Below are positions 45,533 to 54,044 of a stretch of 64,000 bases of DNA, piece by piece. The DNA is from G963662655 sp963666875 (GTDB taxonomy: Bacteria > Cloacimonadota > Cloacimonadia > Cloacimonadales > JAIOQZ01). Both the position numbers and the translations under genes were made by a program. The notes below the pieces were generated by a model, which did not search any database, was not told the DNA's origin, and worked only from the letters and a program-made list of their open reading frames with translations. Numbering within the stretch: the stretch's first letter is position 1; each line of letters opens with the position of its first letter. The stretch is taken from NCBI GenBank assembly GCA_963666875.2, contig CAXXPU010000006.1, positions 372,001 through 436,000 on the forward strand, given 5' to 3'.

Positions 45533-45984
45533 CAGGCGTTATCCTTGCGAAGCTCCGCGATAAAACCCTCGATATGGTCGTTAATTATCTCGGTCGCCTT
45601 GGGATCAACCTTGCGCAGATAGAGGGTTAGCTTTTTCATTACGATGAGAGCAAAGCCAACAATATCCGCCTCCTTCTCAATCGCTTTCAGGGAACTGATA
45701 ACCTTTTTAGCGGCATCGGCATTGCCCGGAGATGGGTCTTGCTTCAACCTCTTTATCACCTCCGGGAGGACCGATCTGATCTCCTGGGCTACCTGCCAGG
45801 CGGTGTTTGCGATTTCTTCCCGCTTGGCGACAGCTTCATTATCCTTTATCCATTTGTACACTGTGGACTTCGGAATTCTCAGGATTGCGGCGATCTCGCG
45901 ACCGGTCTTGTTCTGATGCAAAAACAACTCCATCACGCGAGGAAGATTCTCCGCCTTCGTGTTACGCCCCTTTTTCTCGTCCAT
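45532..45984 (-). CDS. Terminase small subunit-like HTH protein
   Basis: A 150-residue protein with GGGAG before ATG 45984. An N-terminal helix-turn-helix (NKTGREIAAILRIPKSTVYK) is followed by helical oligomerisation region (AAKKVISSLKAIEKEADIVG). Position next to the large subunit supports its role in recognising the packaging site. Confidence 0.7.
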   Translation of the reverse strand: MDEKKGRNTKAENLPRVMELFLHQNKTGREIAAILRIPKSTVYKWIKDNEAVAKREEIANTAWQVAQEIRSVLPEVIKRLKQDPSPGNADAAKKVISSLKAIEKEADIVGFALIVMKKLTLYLRKVDPKATEIINDHIEGFIAELRKDNA

Positions 45985-45986
45985 CG

Positions 45987-46205
45987 TTACTCCCATTCGG
46001 GCCTGACTTCATGGTCTTCCAGGTACTGATTAATCACAGGCCCCGGAATCCGTATTGACGACTTGATCTTGTGTGATCGCAGTCGCTCTTTCTCATCGAT
46101 CTCGTTGACCAGGCGCCTGATCGTTCGCTCGTGTACTCGAAGAATTTCCGCTACCTCATCAATCCGGTATGCCCGATCGTTGCTGAACAGAATAGATTCT
46201 GGCAT
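45987..46205 (-). CDS. Excisionase/MerR-type HTH DNA-binding protein
   Basis: A 72-residue protein with GAGGTGAAGTA before ATG. Contains AYRIDEVAEILRVHERTIRR, the helix-turn-helix of DNA-binding excisionase-like proteins, and a short wing (SSIRIPGPVINQYLED). May regulate late transcription or packaging. It sits just before terminase genes. Confidence 0.7.
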   Translation of the reverse strand: MPESILFSNDRAYRIDEVAEILRVHERTIRRLVNEIDEKERLRSHKIKSSIRIPGPVINQYLEDHEVRPEWE

Positions 46206-46900
46206 TACTTCACCTCGTTGCAAATATTGTGGTCTATTGTGGTCACTTTTTTTCGTTCAACGCGATACATATCTTCCAGCTCTTCCTGCTCGTTCGGGCG
46301 GCTGTAGTACAACTTCTGGATACGGCGAACCTCCCGCGGCATCTCATACTGCTGATAGACCGCCGGCGCCATGTTGCGGCAGTACGCGCAGAGTTCCCGG
46401 AGTGTCTCGAATTCGTGCCACGGTGTGAGCGACATTGTCATCGTCTGGTGCTTCTGCTCCACAGCGCGCCGTTTAGCCTGCTCAACGGTCGATCTCGCGT
46501 AATACTCCTGTAGATACCCCTCAAATTTTTTCGGCTGGTACAGCGTCGCTGGGCGTAGGTATCGCGCGAACGAGTCGCCCAGCCAGTCATGACATTTGAT
46601 ATCATGAACGCGCTGGAAGTCATCGATCGTCGTACCCGGCAGCGCGTTCAGCAGTTTACGGATCAGCGCGCGCGTCTCTTTGCTCGATGCCCGGTATTGC
46701 AATCCAGACCGCTCGTTCAGGTCGTTCACCACCTGTTCGACGAACTGGTCGAACTGCTGCCGCCCATCCTGCTGCGGACTTCCGTTCCTGCGAGCCTTCG
46801 CTATCTGACGTTGAAGCCACTTCTTCAGTTCGATGTCGGCAAGCTCCTTTCCGATCAGCTCGATAAGCGTGCTGTAAAGCTCTTTAATCGTCTTTGCCAT
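46205..46900 (-). CDS. Phage replication-organiser C-terminal domain protein
   Basis: A 231-residue protein. ATG 46900 follows AAAGG closely. Residues about 85-150 match the conserved phage C-terminal domain of replication organisers (FQRVHDIKCHDWLGD, RYLRPATLYQPKKFEGYLQE). Such domains occur in replisome loaders. A Cys pair (ELCAYCRN) is near 185. The larger frame upstream has no ribosome site. Adjacent repeats of GTGGTC with a T-tract lie near the stop (46225-46250). Confidence 0.65.
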   Translation of the reverse strand: MAKTIKELYSTLIELIGKELADIELKKWLQRQIAKARRNGSPQQDGRQQFDQFVEQVVNDLNERSGLQYRASSKETRALIRKLLNALPGTTIDDFQRVHDIKCHDWLGDSFARYLRPATLYQPKKFEGYLQEYYARSTVEQAKRRAVEQKHQTMTMSLTPWHEFETLRELCAYCRNMAPAVYQQYEMPREVRRIQKLYYSRPNEQEELEDMYRVERKKVTTIDHNICNEVK

Positions 46901-47021
46901 TACCTTTGCCTGCGTCTCTTTTATCTGTAACTTCAGTCCATATAGTCTTTGATCCATCAATAATAGCCAACTTAAAAGCCGGGTATATCGATGCGGGAAC
47001 AGGTGGTTGTAAAATTGACAC

Positions 47022-47564
47022 TTATACCTCCCTTTCCTTCGGCTCTTGCCAGCGCAAGTACAGCGCCCTGAACACGTCGAGCTCATCAGGTGTGTTGATC
47101 GGGCGGCCATCCGACCGATACAACCATCCTCCACGACTGACTGGCGCACCAGGCAGCAGGTGCCCGAACACATTCTTGACATACTCCGCGCTGCCTGTAC
47201 GAATGAACTTGATCAGCCCATAATTTCCAACATCCGCGCAGAAAAGGTCTATGCAGATGACGCCTCGATCGACCTTGATATATTTGCCGGTATTGGGCTT
47301 CCCTGCTTTCACCATGCCAAGCGACCGCACGGCGTCCGCGAAGTCATCGCAGTGTACCTGCATCTTCATCAGCGATAACAGACACGATTCTTCAAATAGC
47401 TCCATCTGCAAGGGCTTTCCGGAGCGTGGCGAACACACGATCTCGATGTCATGCACGTCTGGCTTCTCCCGCCGGATTGAGCCGGCTATCTCGCATCTGT
47501 AGCAATGCGGAGCGAGCTTTCGAACGATCTCCTCAGCGATAGCACGGGCTTCAGCGAGTATCAT
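47022..47564 (-). CDS. DNA polymerase beta-like nucleotidyltransferase
   Basis: A 180-residue protein. NTase core: CEIAGSIRREKPDVHDIEIV has the GS motif and metal-binding Asp pair, later GVICIDLFCAD gives the third Asp. Ends with SRGGWLYRSDGRPINTPDEL as in PolX fingers/thumb. Lacks other PolX domains (no PHP, no HhH), so it is a stand-alone palm. It overlaps the DUF488 gene and may act in DNA repair or end filling during transposition (inference). Confidence 0.78.
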   Translation of the reverse strand: MILAEARAIAEEIVRKLAPHCYRCEIAGSIRREKPDVHDIEIVCSPRSGKPLQMELFEESCLLSLMKMQVHCDDFADAVRSLGMVKAGKPNTGKYIKVDRGVICIDLFCADVGNYGLIKFIRTGSAEYVKNVFGHLLPGAPVSRGGWLYRSDGRPINTPDELDVFRALYLRWQEPKEREV

Positions 47565-48016
47565 GAGTCCCTCCCGAGATGCACCACCTCAAGCCCCGGA
47601 ATCAGCTCCTGCAGGCGTTTCGCCAACACTGAGCGGTGGCAGGTCTCCGGATCGGCTTCGAAGCACAGCAAGGAAATGTTGTTATGACAGGATTCTTCTT
47701 TATCTTCCTGCGAATTGATTATGCCAACCAATGAGCGCATCTCCAGCTCCTTGATGCTAAGACACGACTCATACCATTCGAGAAGTTTATCTCCGAACTT
47801 TTTTCGCGCGAAATTAGGAATACCAAGCCCCTGCATCTGGATGTACTCGATCCATTCGTTGTAGAGTTCTTCGAAAAGAGACTGCGCCCCAAATCCCTTC
47901 TTCCTCGACTGAGGTCTGAAGCGAACATCTACGACCGTAACGATCCCGTTCCCCTTCAGCACTTCGATGAACTCCTCGATCGTGTATCCCTGGTATCCTA
48001 TTGTGCATAGCGTCAT
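47561..48016 (-). CDS. DUF488-family protein
   Basis: A 151-residue protein with GGAGGTAAT before its ATG. Family marks: CTIGYQGYTIEEFIEVLKGN, VVDVRFRPQSRKKGF, and LLCFEADPETCHRSVLAKRL near the C-terminus. DUF488 proteins are common in bacteria and mobile elements; function unproven but C-H-R-S motif suggests nucleotide or nucleic acid chemistry. Confidence 0.85.
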   Translation of the reverse strand: MTLCTIGYQGYTIEEFIEVLKGNGIVTVVDVRFRPQSRKKGFGAQSLFEELYNEWIEYIQMQGLGIPNFARKKFGDKLLEWYESCLSIKELEMRSLVGIINSQEDKEESCHNNISLLCFEADPETCHRSVLAKRLQELIPGLEVVHLGRDS

Positions 48017-48082
48017 ATTACCTCCATTCCTTTCACTTCATTCCATTCCGCCCAGTCGCCTGGGCGGTCAGGGATGAGGTGG

Positions 48083-48514
48083 TCATTCAGGCAGGTCGGA
48101 CAAGTCGATTACGATGCCTCGGCAGTACAGCTCTCCATCCTCCATGATATCGAACGGCGCGTGCGGAATATCGGTAACGATATCCCAAGATGCATCAATG
48201 TCGTCCGGGCACCACACCGCCTTTATTTCGACAGCGCCTTCAATCGACCTCTGATAGAGCTTGCACTCTTCGCCGTCTTCCGGGTAGTTAACGTGGTCTG
48301 GAACAGAGACCAGTCCACTTCTCCGAAGCTTTGCCGTTTTCCCATTCCATGCGCCGACCTCGTCGTCGATCGCGCCGCGAAACTCCATCAAATCGTCCGA
48401 TGCCCCGAAAATAACGACGAGTCCAGACGCTTTCGCCTCGCGACATTCCTCTCTGGTGATCTCCTCGAGATACTCTCTGCCGTTAAGTTTTTGGGCTAAT
48501 TCCAATGCTGTCAT
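48083..48514 (-). CDS. Phage early protein, unknown function
   Basis: A 143-residue acidic protein (MTALELAQKLNGREYLEEIT) with AAAGGAG before ATG. Contains ASGLVVIFGASDDLMEFRGA and VEIKAVWCPDDIDASWDIVT. Resembles conserved phage hypothetical proteins found in early regions. No catalytic motif is seen. Confidence 0.6.
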   Translation of the reverse strand: MTALELAQKLNGREYLEEITREECREAKASGLVVIFGASDDLMEFRGAIDDEVGAWNGKTAKLRRSGLVSVPDHVNYPEDGEECKLYQRSIEGAVEIKAVWCPDDIDASWDIVTDIPHAPFDIMEDGELYCRGIVIDLSDLPE

Positions 48515-48525
48515 TGTTCACTCCT

Positions 48526-49137
48526 TTACGCTCTGCTAAAGCTCAGATTAATCCCCTCCAGGTCGCCCTTGTCGTTGCGAACGGAGAAGGTGTAGTAGGT
48601 CTTTGTTCCCGCGATCTTGATCGAGTCGTCGATGATCTCGATTGCCTCGAGCCACAATGGATCGTCGATCTTCAGGCTCTTCAGCGACAGGATCGATTTC
48701 ACGTCCAGACCGCCTTTCTTGTCTGTCTTGAATGCCTTTTCCACCAGCGCCTGCAAGTTCTGGCTCGCGCCCTTCGACCAGTTCTTGACGCACTGGTTGA
48801 TTTTGGTTCGAGCCACCTGTAGTCGCTCGTCGAATTCGAGATTTTTCTTGATCCGACGCTCGATCCGCGCAGTACCGCTGAAGTCATCCAGCGTGGCGTT
48901 ACCCTGCCATTCCTCGCCATACTGCTCTGCGACCTCGCTCAGATAGTCGTCGAGACGCTCATCCACTTCGTCATGCAGCTTGGACAGAAGAGACTCCATC
49001 ATCTGCGCCTTCTCGATAAGTTCCGTGATAAGCTTGTCGCGCTTCTTTTCATGTTCATGGACTCTCTTCTCCGGAACCATATCGTCAGAAGAGTCAATCC
49101 AGTACGTTGTTGATCCGATTTTCTTGATCTTTGCCAT
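48526..49137 (-). CDS. DUF3164-like Mu-type early protein
   Basis: A 203-residue protein with AAGGAG before ATG 49137. Features of the DUF3164 family common in transposable phages: YWIDSSDDMVPEKRV, long helical middle (KLHDEVDERLDDYLSEVAEQ), TLDDFSGTARIERR, and the C-terminal beta part (AGTKTYYTFSVRND). Function unknown; genomic position after the transposase genes matches Mu-like phages. Confidence 0.65.
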   Translation of the reverse strand: MAKIKKIGSTTYWIDSSDDMVPEKRVHEHEKKRDKLITELIEKAQMMESLLSKLHDEVDERLDDYLSEVAEQYGEEWQGNATLDDFSGTARIERRIKKNLEFDERLQVARTKINQCVKNWSKGASQNLQALVEKAFKTDKKGGLDVKSILSLKSLKIDDPLWLEAIEIIDDSIKIAGTKTYYTFSVRNDKGDLEGINLSFSRA

Positions 49138-49157
49138 CTCATTCACTCCTTGTATGG

Positions 49158-49358
49158 TTAGTTTACGTTTGGATTCGCCGTGCTTTTCAATAACGCCATG
49201 ATACTGATAACGCACGTTCGCTTCATTTCGATGATGTCCGTAAGGTGCTGGCGCGTAGTCGCGTTATCAGTCGCGTCGCGCAGCCGCTTCAGATCGTCGA
49301 TATAATTCTCATCCGAGTACTGCATCAGGCTCAGCATCACGATGTCCTTTTCTTTCAT
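49158..49358 (-). CDS. Small phage early protein
   Basis: A 66-residue helical protein (MKEKDIVMLSLMQYSDENYI) with GGAGGAG before ATG. No family recognised. Lies between the GemA-like and DUF3164-like genes. Confidence 0.55.
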   Translation of the reverse strand: MKEKDIVMLSLMQYSDENYIDDLKRLRDATDNATTRQHLTDIIEMKRTCVISIMALLKSTANPNVN

Positions 49359-49915
49359 CTCACTCCTCCATATTTTTTGTACTTCTCACCCCGATCTTGC
49401 CAGTGCTTGTCCGTCACTTGGGCAAACACCTCGTTACCGAATGTGGTGATAATCTCGCGCTCAAGCGCCGAGATAATCTTAGTGGCTTTGGTCTGGTTAC
49501 ACCATCCGATGAACTGCGTGTTCCAGTATTTCAGGAGCCACGCGCTGAACGTTTTATCCCACATCTCGAACGGTATCTTCCGAAAGTGACAGTACGCGCC
49601 GTACAGCACGCATGAGTAGCGTATCTGCTCTTCGGTCGCCATTCCGTTCATTGTGCCGTTTGCGCAAAACTCGAACGCCTTCTGCATCATCTCGGTGTAA
49701 CGCGGCTTGTAGCTGTGATTTTCAGGCGCAGGTTTGTCCATCTCCACCAGCATCAGCATACCCTTGAGTTGGTCGATCGTCAGCTCGCCGATGCTGTCGC
49801 CATAGCCCCATTCATGCGCGTAGGCTTTCAGCTCGTCGTGACTCCAGCCATGCAGGTTCTTCGCCGTCACATGCAGCTTGCGCATCAGCGTTGTACGCAG
49901 TTGTTTGGCGGTCAT
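49355..49915 (-). CDS. GemA (Mu gp16)-like regulatory protein
   Basis: A 186-residue protein with GAGGAGGATCA before ATG. The N-terminal region (QLRTTLMRKLHVTAKNLHGW, then GELTIDQLKGMLMLVEMD) resembles the GemA/gp16 family of transposable phages. The remainder is helical (MWDKTFSAWLLKYWNTQFIG). Overlaps the small Cys-rich gene. Likely a modulator of early to middle expression. Confidence 0.55.
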   Translation of the reverse strand: MTAKQLRTTLMRKLHVTAKNLHGWSHDELKAYAHEWGYGDSIGELTIDQLKGMLMLVEMDKPAPENHSYKPRYTEMMQKAFEFCANGTMNGMATEEQIRYSCVLYGAYCHFRKIPFEMWDKTFSAWLLKYWNTQFIGWCNQTKATKIISALEREIITTFGNEVFAQVTDKHWQDRGEKYKKYGGVR

Positions 49916-50046
49916 TGATCCTCCTCATCTTCATCTTCGCGATAGAATGAGCACGCATCTGTTTCGGGCTCGACATATCGATTGAAGTAATCGCACCAAT
50001 ATCCTTTGTAGCGCTCAATGCAGTATATGCAGTCGATACAATTCAT
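49912..50046 (-). CDS. Small Cys-rich protein
   Basis: A 44-residue protein with GGGGAGG upstream of ATG 50046. Cys at 3, 6, 9, 18 and 32 (NCIDCIYCIER, GYWCDYFN) could bind one zinc. C-terminus is acidic (YREDEDEEDQ). Start overlaps the preceding gene's stop region. Such small metal-binding peptides are frequent in phage early operons. Confidence 0.6.
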   Translation of the reverse strand: MNCIDCIYCIERYKGYWCDYFNRYVEPETDACSFYREDEDEEDQ

Positions 50047-50531
50047 CTCGCCTCCCCTAAAATTTCGTCCAGCACAGGGTACGATCCCAGCACGTCCAGG
50101 CTGGGCGGATTCTGCGCGCCGATCTCGTAGTAGGTCTCGCCCGTGATATGTCCGAGCGCCAGAAACGCCCGCAGGTATTTCGACACCGTCTGTCGGGACA
50201 GCCCGGTTGATTTCGATATCTGCCCGGATGTCCTGTCGCCGGCCTTGAGCGCGTGCCACACCCTTAGGCAGTTCTCGTTTCGCACCCTGTTCTCGCCCGT
50301 CGCCTCCCGCGATCGCGAGACCACCTCGGGTCTAGTTGCGATGTACGACGCTGTGCGTCCGCCGTTAACCCGCCTGATCGTTCCTGCGTTCATCATCTCG
50401 CTCAGCCTGGCGCGCACGGTACGGATGTTCACGCCTGTCTCGTCCGCACACTGCTGCGCCGTAAACGGTCGCTTCTGCATCGCCGCGAATTTACGAACCA
50501 TCGCCGCGTAGGATGTTGAATTCAGGTTCAT
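50043..50531 (-). CDS. Two-domain HTH regulator
   Basis: A 162-residue protein starting at an ATGA overlap with the MuB-like gene. First HTH: FTAQQCADETGVNIRTVRAR with a wing-like VNGGRTASYI. Second HTH: RTSGQISKSTGLSRQTVSKY then LRAFLALGHITGETYYEIG. Likely a transcription regulator of the early region. Not similar to Mor. Confidence 0.7.
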   Translation of the reverse strand: MNLNSTSYAAMVRKFAAMQKRPFTAQQCADETGVNIRTVRARLSEMMNAGTIRRVNGGRTASYIATRPEVVSRSREATGENRVRNENCLRVWHALKAGDRTSGQISKSTGLSRQTVSKYLRAFLALGHITGETYYEIGAQNPPSLDVLGSYPVLDEILGEAR

Positions 50532-51250
50532 GCGATCCTCCCGGTACGCCGCATTTCGTAGGTCACCCTCTTAACGCCTTTTGCTTCCGCCACGGCTTCG
50601 ATCGAAGCCAGCTCCTTCACCACCCGGCGCAGGGTACCCGATCCGGTCTTGTGCAGCCAGTTCGCCAGCGGCTCGTCGATCTCGATGTCGGACACATGTT
50701 TCACCACCAACGCCACGTCAGCCTGCGTCAGCGGCGTGAATTCCACGTCGCACGAGCAGCGGTCGAAATAATGCGCGTCCAGCTTCAGAAGCTTCTGCTG
50801 GGCGTGCTGCATACCGATCATAATAACCTCGGCGTAGGTCTCATCCACGATGTCGCGAATGCAGCGCAGGATCCTGCGGTTGCCGAAAGCGTAGTCGATC
50901 TCATCAACCAGGATCGTCAGCGGGTGATCCTGCAGGAGCCTTACCAGTTCGCTGAATATCTTGTTCGTCGAGCCGCTCACATACTCGTTATTGCCGCTGA
51001 TCTCTGTCATGCAGGCAGCATAAAGCCGCTGCAAAAACGACTTCGCGGTGTCCGATCCCTCAAGTCGTTCGTACACCCAATCCTCATGTGTCAGCGCCAT
51101 CGCTTTCGCGTATCTGGTTTTACCCAGTCCGGGCGGTCCGAAGATCAGCCCCAGCCCGACCATCTCCTCTTTCGGTCGATTCGCCAGCACCTGGATAGCC
51201 TTGTTCGCCCGTTTGACATTCTCAGTTTGAGCCAATAGTCCACACTTCAT
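50528..51250 (-). CDS. MuB-like AAA+ target-capture ATPase
   Basis: A 240-residue protein with Walker A GPPGLGKT (38-45), Walker B LTILVDEID, sensor-type region EVIMIGMQHAQQKL, and a C-terminal helical tail (LPRKxxKELASIEA-like). MuB delivers target DNA and stimulates the transposase; it forms a filament on DNA. Overlaps the transposase stop by ATGA, as in Mu A-B. Confidence 0.88.
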   Translation of the reverse strand: MKCGLLAQTENVKRANKAIQVLANRPKEEMVGLGLIFGPPGLGKTRYAKAMALTHEDWVYERLEGSDTAKSFLQRLYAACMTEISGNNEYVSGSTNKIFSELVRLLQDHPLTILVDEIDYAFGNRRILRCIRDIVDETYAEVIMIGMQHAQQKLLKLDAHYFDRCSCDVEFTPLTQADVALVVKHVSDIEIDEPLANWLHKTGSGTLRRVVKELASIEAVAEAKGVKRVTYEMRRTGRIA

Positions 51251-53742
51251 CCTATTCTCCTCCGATTCCCGTTCATGATTTTAGACATCTCCTCGAATGG
51301 ATTATCTTCACCTTCTTCGTTAATCTTTTCTGTATCTTCTTGTTTAACAATCGCTTGGTACACAGATTCCATGTCGAACCGCATTTGCTTCTCGTCTTCC
51401 TGACTTTCACTCTGGTCGCCGAGAAGGACACTTATCCGCTGCTCAAGATTGAACTGACTGAACTGTTCCAATTTCTCGATATCTTCGAATAACTCCTCGT
51501 GATGCTCAACATACCGAATCTTCTGCTCGCGAACTGCTCGATGACACTGTTTAGCCGCGGCTATAAACTTTTCCTTATCAGTCCATGAAGAGGCAAGAAC
51601 CCGCTCAGCAGGCTCATCAAAAAGCTGTCCCTCGATCGATCCAATCCTGATATGATGGATGTGCCGCTCATCGTAGTAAGCATAAACCGTCTGACCGTCC
51701 AGGTACCCGAATTCCGGGTGCCGATAAAACATGTTGTGAACCTTGATTGCCCCCATACGTACGGTGCATTTAACCGGAAAACGCAAAACGAGTCGCGTAT
51801 CAACCTCCGCGATATCTGCTCTTCTGTGATCGAATTGATTCCAGTAGTCCAACGGCGAGATAGTATCTCCACTCATATTTTTGAGCACCTCGCGGGGCGT
51901 GCGGTTGTACTGTTCGATAAACGCCGCTAACTCACGCTGATAGTCGTCCCATAACATTAATTGATCTTTATACTTTTTAAGGACAGCCATGTTCGTCATG
52001 GTTCCAAAGATCTCGTCTCGCTCGTCCTTATTGCGGCCAGTCCATATTGAATGGGTCTGTTCGAAAGCATCGAACAGCGCGTTCGCTGGCTCGATGTTTT
52101 TGGACTGTGGGTTCCCCGGAATTGAAAAATGAGGAGCAGCGCCAAACATATCGTAAATGCCGGTAAAGCCTTGCGCCAGCAGCAGACGAGCCTCTTGCGT
52201 TGCTTTCGTATTTTTCTTTCGATTAGCCCAATCGTAGGTGTTCGTGTGCTTGTTGTTCAGCGATCCGGCGTTATCCGAGATTACCCGCTCAGGTATCCCG
52301 AATCTCGAGATCGCGATTCGCCAGGCGGTTAGGCAGGCGTGGAAGTTTTCGCTGGCGTCCAGTATGCACGCCACAATCATGCCGGTCGCCACGTCGCGTA
52401 CAACGATCGCCACAGGTCTCAAGATATACCGATACGCCGCATTATCGTGCGCGTAGAATGGCGAGATGACCAGGTTGTTCATCGCCTTGCCGTCCACCTC
52501 GTAAATCTGCCCAGGATAGGTGTCGTTCAGCCGGATGATGCGAGCGCGCGTGTTCCTCATCGTCTTCGAGTTGTTGCCGCGCACGAAGCCGTAGCCGTAG
52601 TTGTCCTTCTTTGCCCGGCGCACCAGGTCGAAAACCGTGCGGCGTGAATAGCTCATCACCGGATGATTCGCGCACAGCTCGTTGTAGATGTCGGTCGCCT
52701 TCGAGTATTTACGCTCGAGAATGATCTTTTGAACCTCGCGCTTGAGAATCTCCTTGCCCTCGCCGGCTGGTCGCCCGGAGTTCTGCCTGCGGCTGTCCGC
52801 CAGGCATACCGGGTAAACCGTGTCTTGCGAGTCGCGCAACTTCTTGTCCCAATTTCGGATCGACTGGATGCTGATCCGATCCACGCCCAGGGTGGCGTAA
52901 AGCTGATGATGCTCGACCGGCGCTTCTTTCACAAACTTCTTGTCGATCTGCTTGACCTTGAACTTCTTCGACTTACCCCACTGCACAGCCTCGCGGTAGG
53001 CGAGCACAAGCTTCTGACGCACGATAGCCTTCTCTCGCTGATCCTGCGTCAGAGCCTGGAATTGTTTCTGTTCTTCCACTACCACTGCCGGCAGACCCGC
53101 GCAGGACCTTTCCATCTGCATCCGCCTCCACTCGGCTTGCACCGCAGGCGAGAAATAGCGGATCGGGATGTACAGCTTCCGGCTCCCGGACGAGCTTAAC
53201 TTTTCAACCGTTTCCCAGTTGTTCCGTTGTATCCGGTTGACGATCGCGGTTCGTCCGACACCCTCTAATGTGACAGCGCTTTCGATATCTATAAATTCCG
53301 GCGAATCGTCTAAACCCGCGATATCAAAGGCTTTATCGTTGGTTCCTTTGTTCCTTTGATTTGTGACACCATTTGTGACAGTGGGGTGACACATTTCTGT
53401 ATCTGTATTATTTCCAGCGTGTTGACTGCTATTTGAAAATGTGACACCGTCGGTTCCTTTGGTTCCTTTGGTTGGTTTATCTGATTGATTTATCAGCTTG
53501 TTAGCTTCAGGTTCCTTTGTTCCTTTGGTAGGTTCCTTTGAAATCTCGCCTAAAAGTTCCTTTGTTCCTTTGGTGTTTTCCAATATATTACTGCATTTTT
53601 CATCAATCCAGAAGTAAAGAGTCTTGCCGCCACGACCCTTGCCGGTATGTACCTCTTTCGTTTTATAGAGGTGCTGCTTGTTTCGCATTGCCCTGGTCGA
53701 AATACCAAGCGCGTCCGCCGCCTGTTTCGTCGTCATCCACAT
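51247..53742 (-). CDS. MuA-like DDE transposase
   Basis: An 831-residue protein. N-terminal winged-helix DNA-binding region (TTKQAADALGISTRAMRNKQ) then a low-complexity linker (residues about 56-135) rich in KGTKEP repeats. DDE core: D417 (YEVDG), D490 (ISDNAG) and E551 (NIEPAN), spaced 73 and 61 as expected for MuA family. C-terminal region acidic, ending EEMSKIMNGNRRRIG. Carries out replicative transposition of the phage genome. An end-type 18-bp repeat lies inside its own 5' coding part. Confidence 0.92.
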   Translation of the reverse strand: MWMTTKQAADALGISTRAMRNKQHLYKTKEVHTGKGRGGKTLYFWIDEKCSNILENTKGTKELLGEISKEPTKGTKEPEANKLINQSDKPTKGTKGTDGVTFSNSSQHAGNNTDTEMCHPTVTNGVTNQRNKGTNDKAFDIAGLDDSPEFIDIESAVTLEGVGRTAIVNRIQRNNWETVEKLSSSGSRKLYIPIRYFSPAVQAEWRRMQMERSCAGLPAVVVEEQKQFQALTQDQREKAIVRQKLVLAYREAVQWGKSKKFKVKQIDKKFVKEAPVEHHQLYATLGVDRISIQSIRNWDKKLRDSQDTVYPVCLADSRRQNSGRPAGEGKEILKREVQKIILERKYSKATDIYNELCANHPVMSYSRRTVFDLVRRAKKDNYGYGFVRGNNSKTMRNTRARIIRLNDTYPGQIYEVDGKAMNNLVISPFYAHDNAAYRYILRPVAIVVRDVATGMIVACILDASENFHACLTAWRIAISRFGIPERVISDNAGSLNNKHTNTYDWANRKKNTKATQEARLLLAQGFTGIYDMFGAAPHFSIPGNPQSKNIEPANALFDAFEQTHSIWTGRNKDERDEIFGTMTNMAVLKKYKDQLMLWDDYQRELAAFIEQYNRTPREVLKNMSGDTISPLDYWNQFDHRRADIAEVDTRLVLRFPVKCTVRMGAIKVHNMFYRHPEFGYLDGQTVYAYYDERHIHHIRIGSIEGQLFDEPAERVLASSWTDKEKFIAAAKQCHRAVREQKIRYVEHHEELFEDIEKLEQFSQFNLEQRISVLLGDQSESQEDEKQMRFDMESVYQAIVKQEDTEKINEEGEDNPFEEMSKIMNGNRRRIG
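53578..53595 (-). other. End-type 18-bp repeat inside the transposase gene
   Basis: TTCCAATATATTACTGCA differs at one base from TTCCAATATATTATTGCA near the prophage end (56876-56893). Located in codons about 49-55 of the transposase. Confidence 0.7.
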
Positions 53743-53984
53743 GAGAATACCCCCGCAGAGAGATCGACTGCCCAGCGGCTTGTATCGCGCGCACCGACCA
53801 TATTGCTGACGTCAGCAATATGGTCGCCATGGCAGCGCCTGCCGCATCCAGGGACTTCACCAACCAGGTGACCAATCTGGATTATCGACAGGCGCGCTAT
53901 GGCTCTTTGGAGGACCGGGCGCGTGGCCAACACCCGTACGTTGCCTTGACTCTTCCTGGCTTGTATCGTCGTAAAGCGTTTCAT
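53733..53984 (-). CDS. Small early protein, uncertain
   Basis: An 83-residue frame with a good AGGAG seven bases before ATG 53984 and overlapping the transposase start. N-terminus basic (MKRFTTIQARKSQGNVRVLA). Part of it is encoded by a perfect 32-bp palindrome. Could be a genuine small regulator or a chance frame in a regulatory spacer. No family. Confidence 0.4.
   Translation of the reverse strand: MKRFTTIQARKSQGNVRVLATRPVLQRAIARLSIIQIGHLVGEVPGCGRRCHGDHIADVSNMVGARDTSRWAVDLSAGVFSCG
53795..53826. other. Perfect 32-bp palindrome upstream of the transposase gene
   Basis: Each half is CGACCATATTGCTGAC and its exact complement, with no loop. Centre is GACGTC. No U-tract follows on either side, so a terminator is unlikely. 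Confidence 0.85.
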
Positions 53985-54044
53985 AGCTAACTCCTGAATA
54001 GTGCGCCGCAAGTGCCACCTCGCGGCGCATTGGTTCAGGAGTTT

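Noticed and set aside
46901..47182. Upstream extension of the replication-organiser-like gene to a start at 47182
   Set aside because: This part overlaps the nucleotidyltransferase gene, is Cys/Arg-rich and shadow-like, and the ATG at 46900 fits better.
50043..50531. Mor-type middle activator
   Set aside because: The protein has two winged-helix-like units and lacks the Mor/C pattern that I know.
53340..53577. Clusters of TTCCTTTG as a CRISPR or iteron array
   Set aside because: Units are short, irregularly spaced and in frame with the transposase linker; no spacers of equal length.
53663..53875. A 70-codon minus-strand frame over the palindrome
   Set aside because: It begins at TTG without a ribosome site and overlaps the transposase start heavily.
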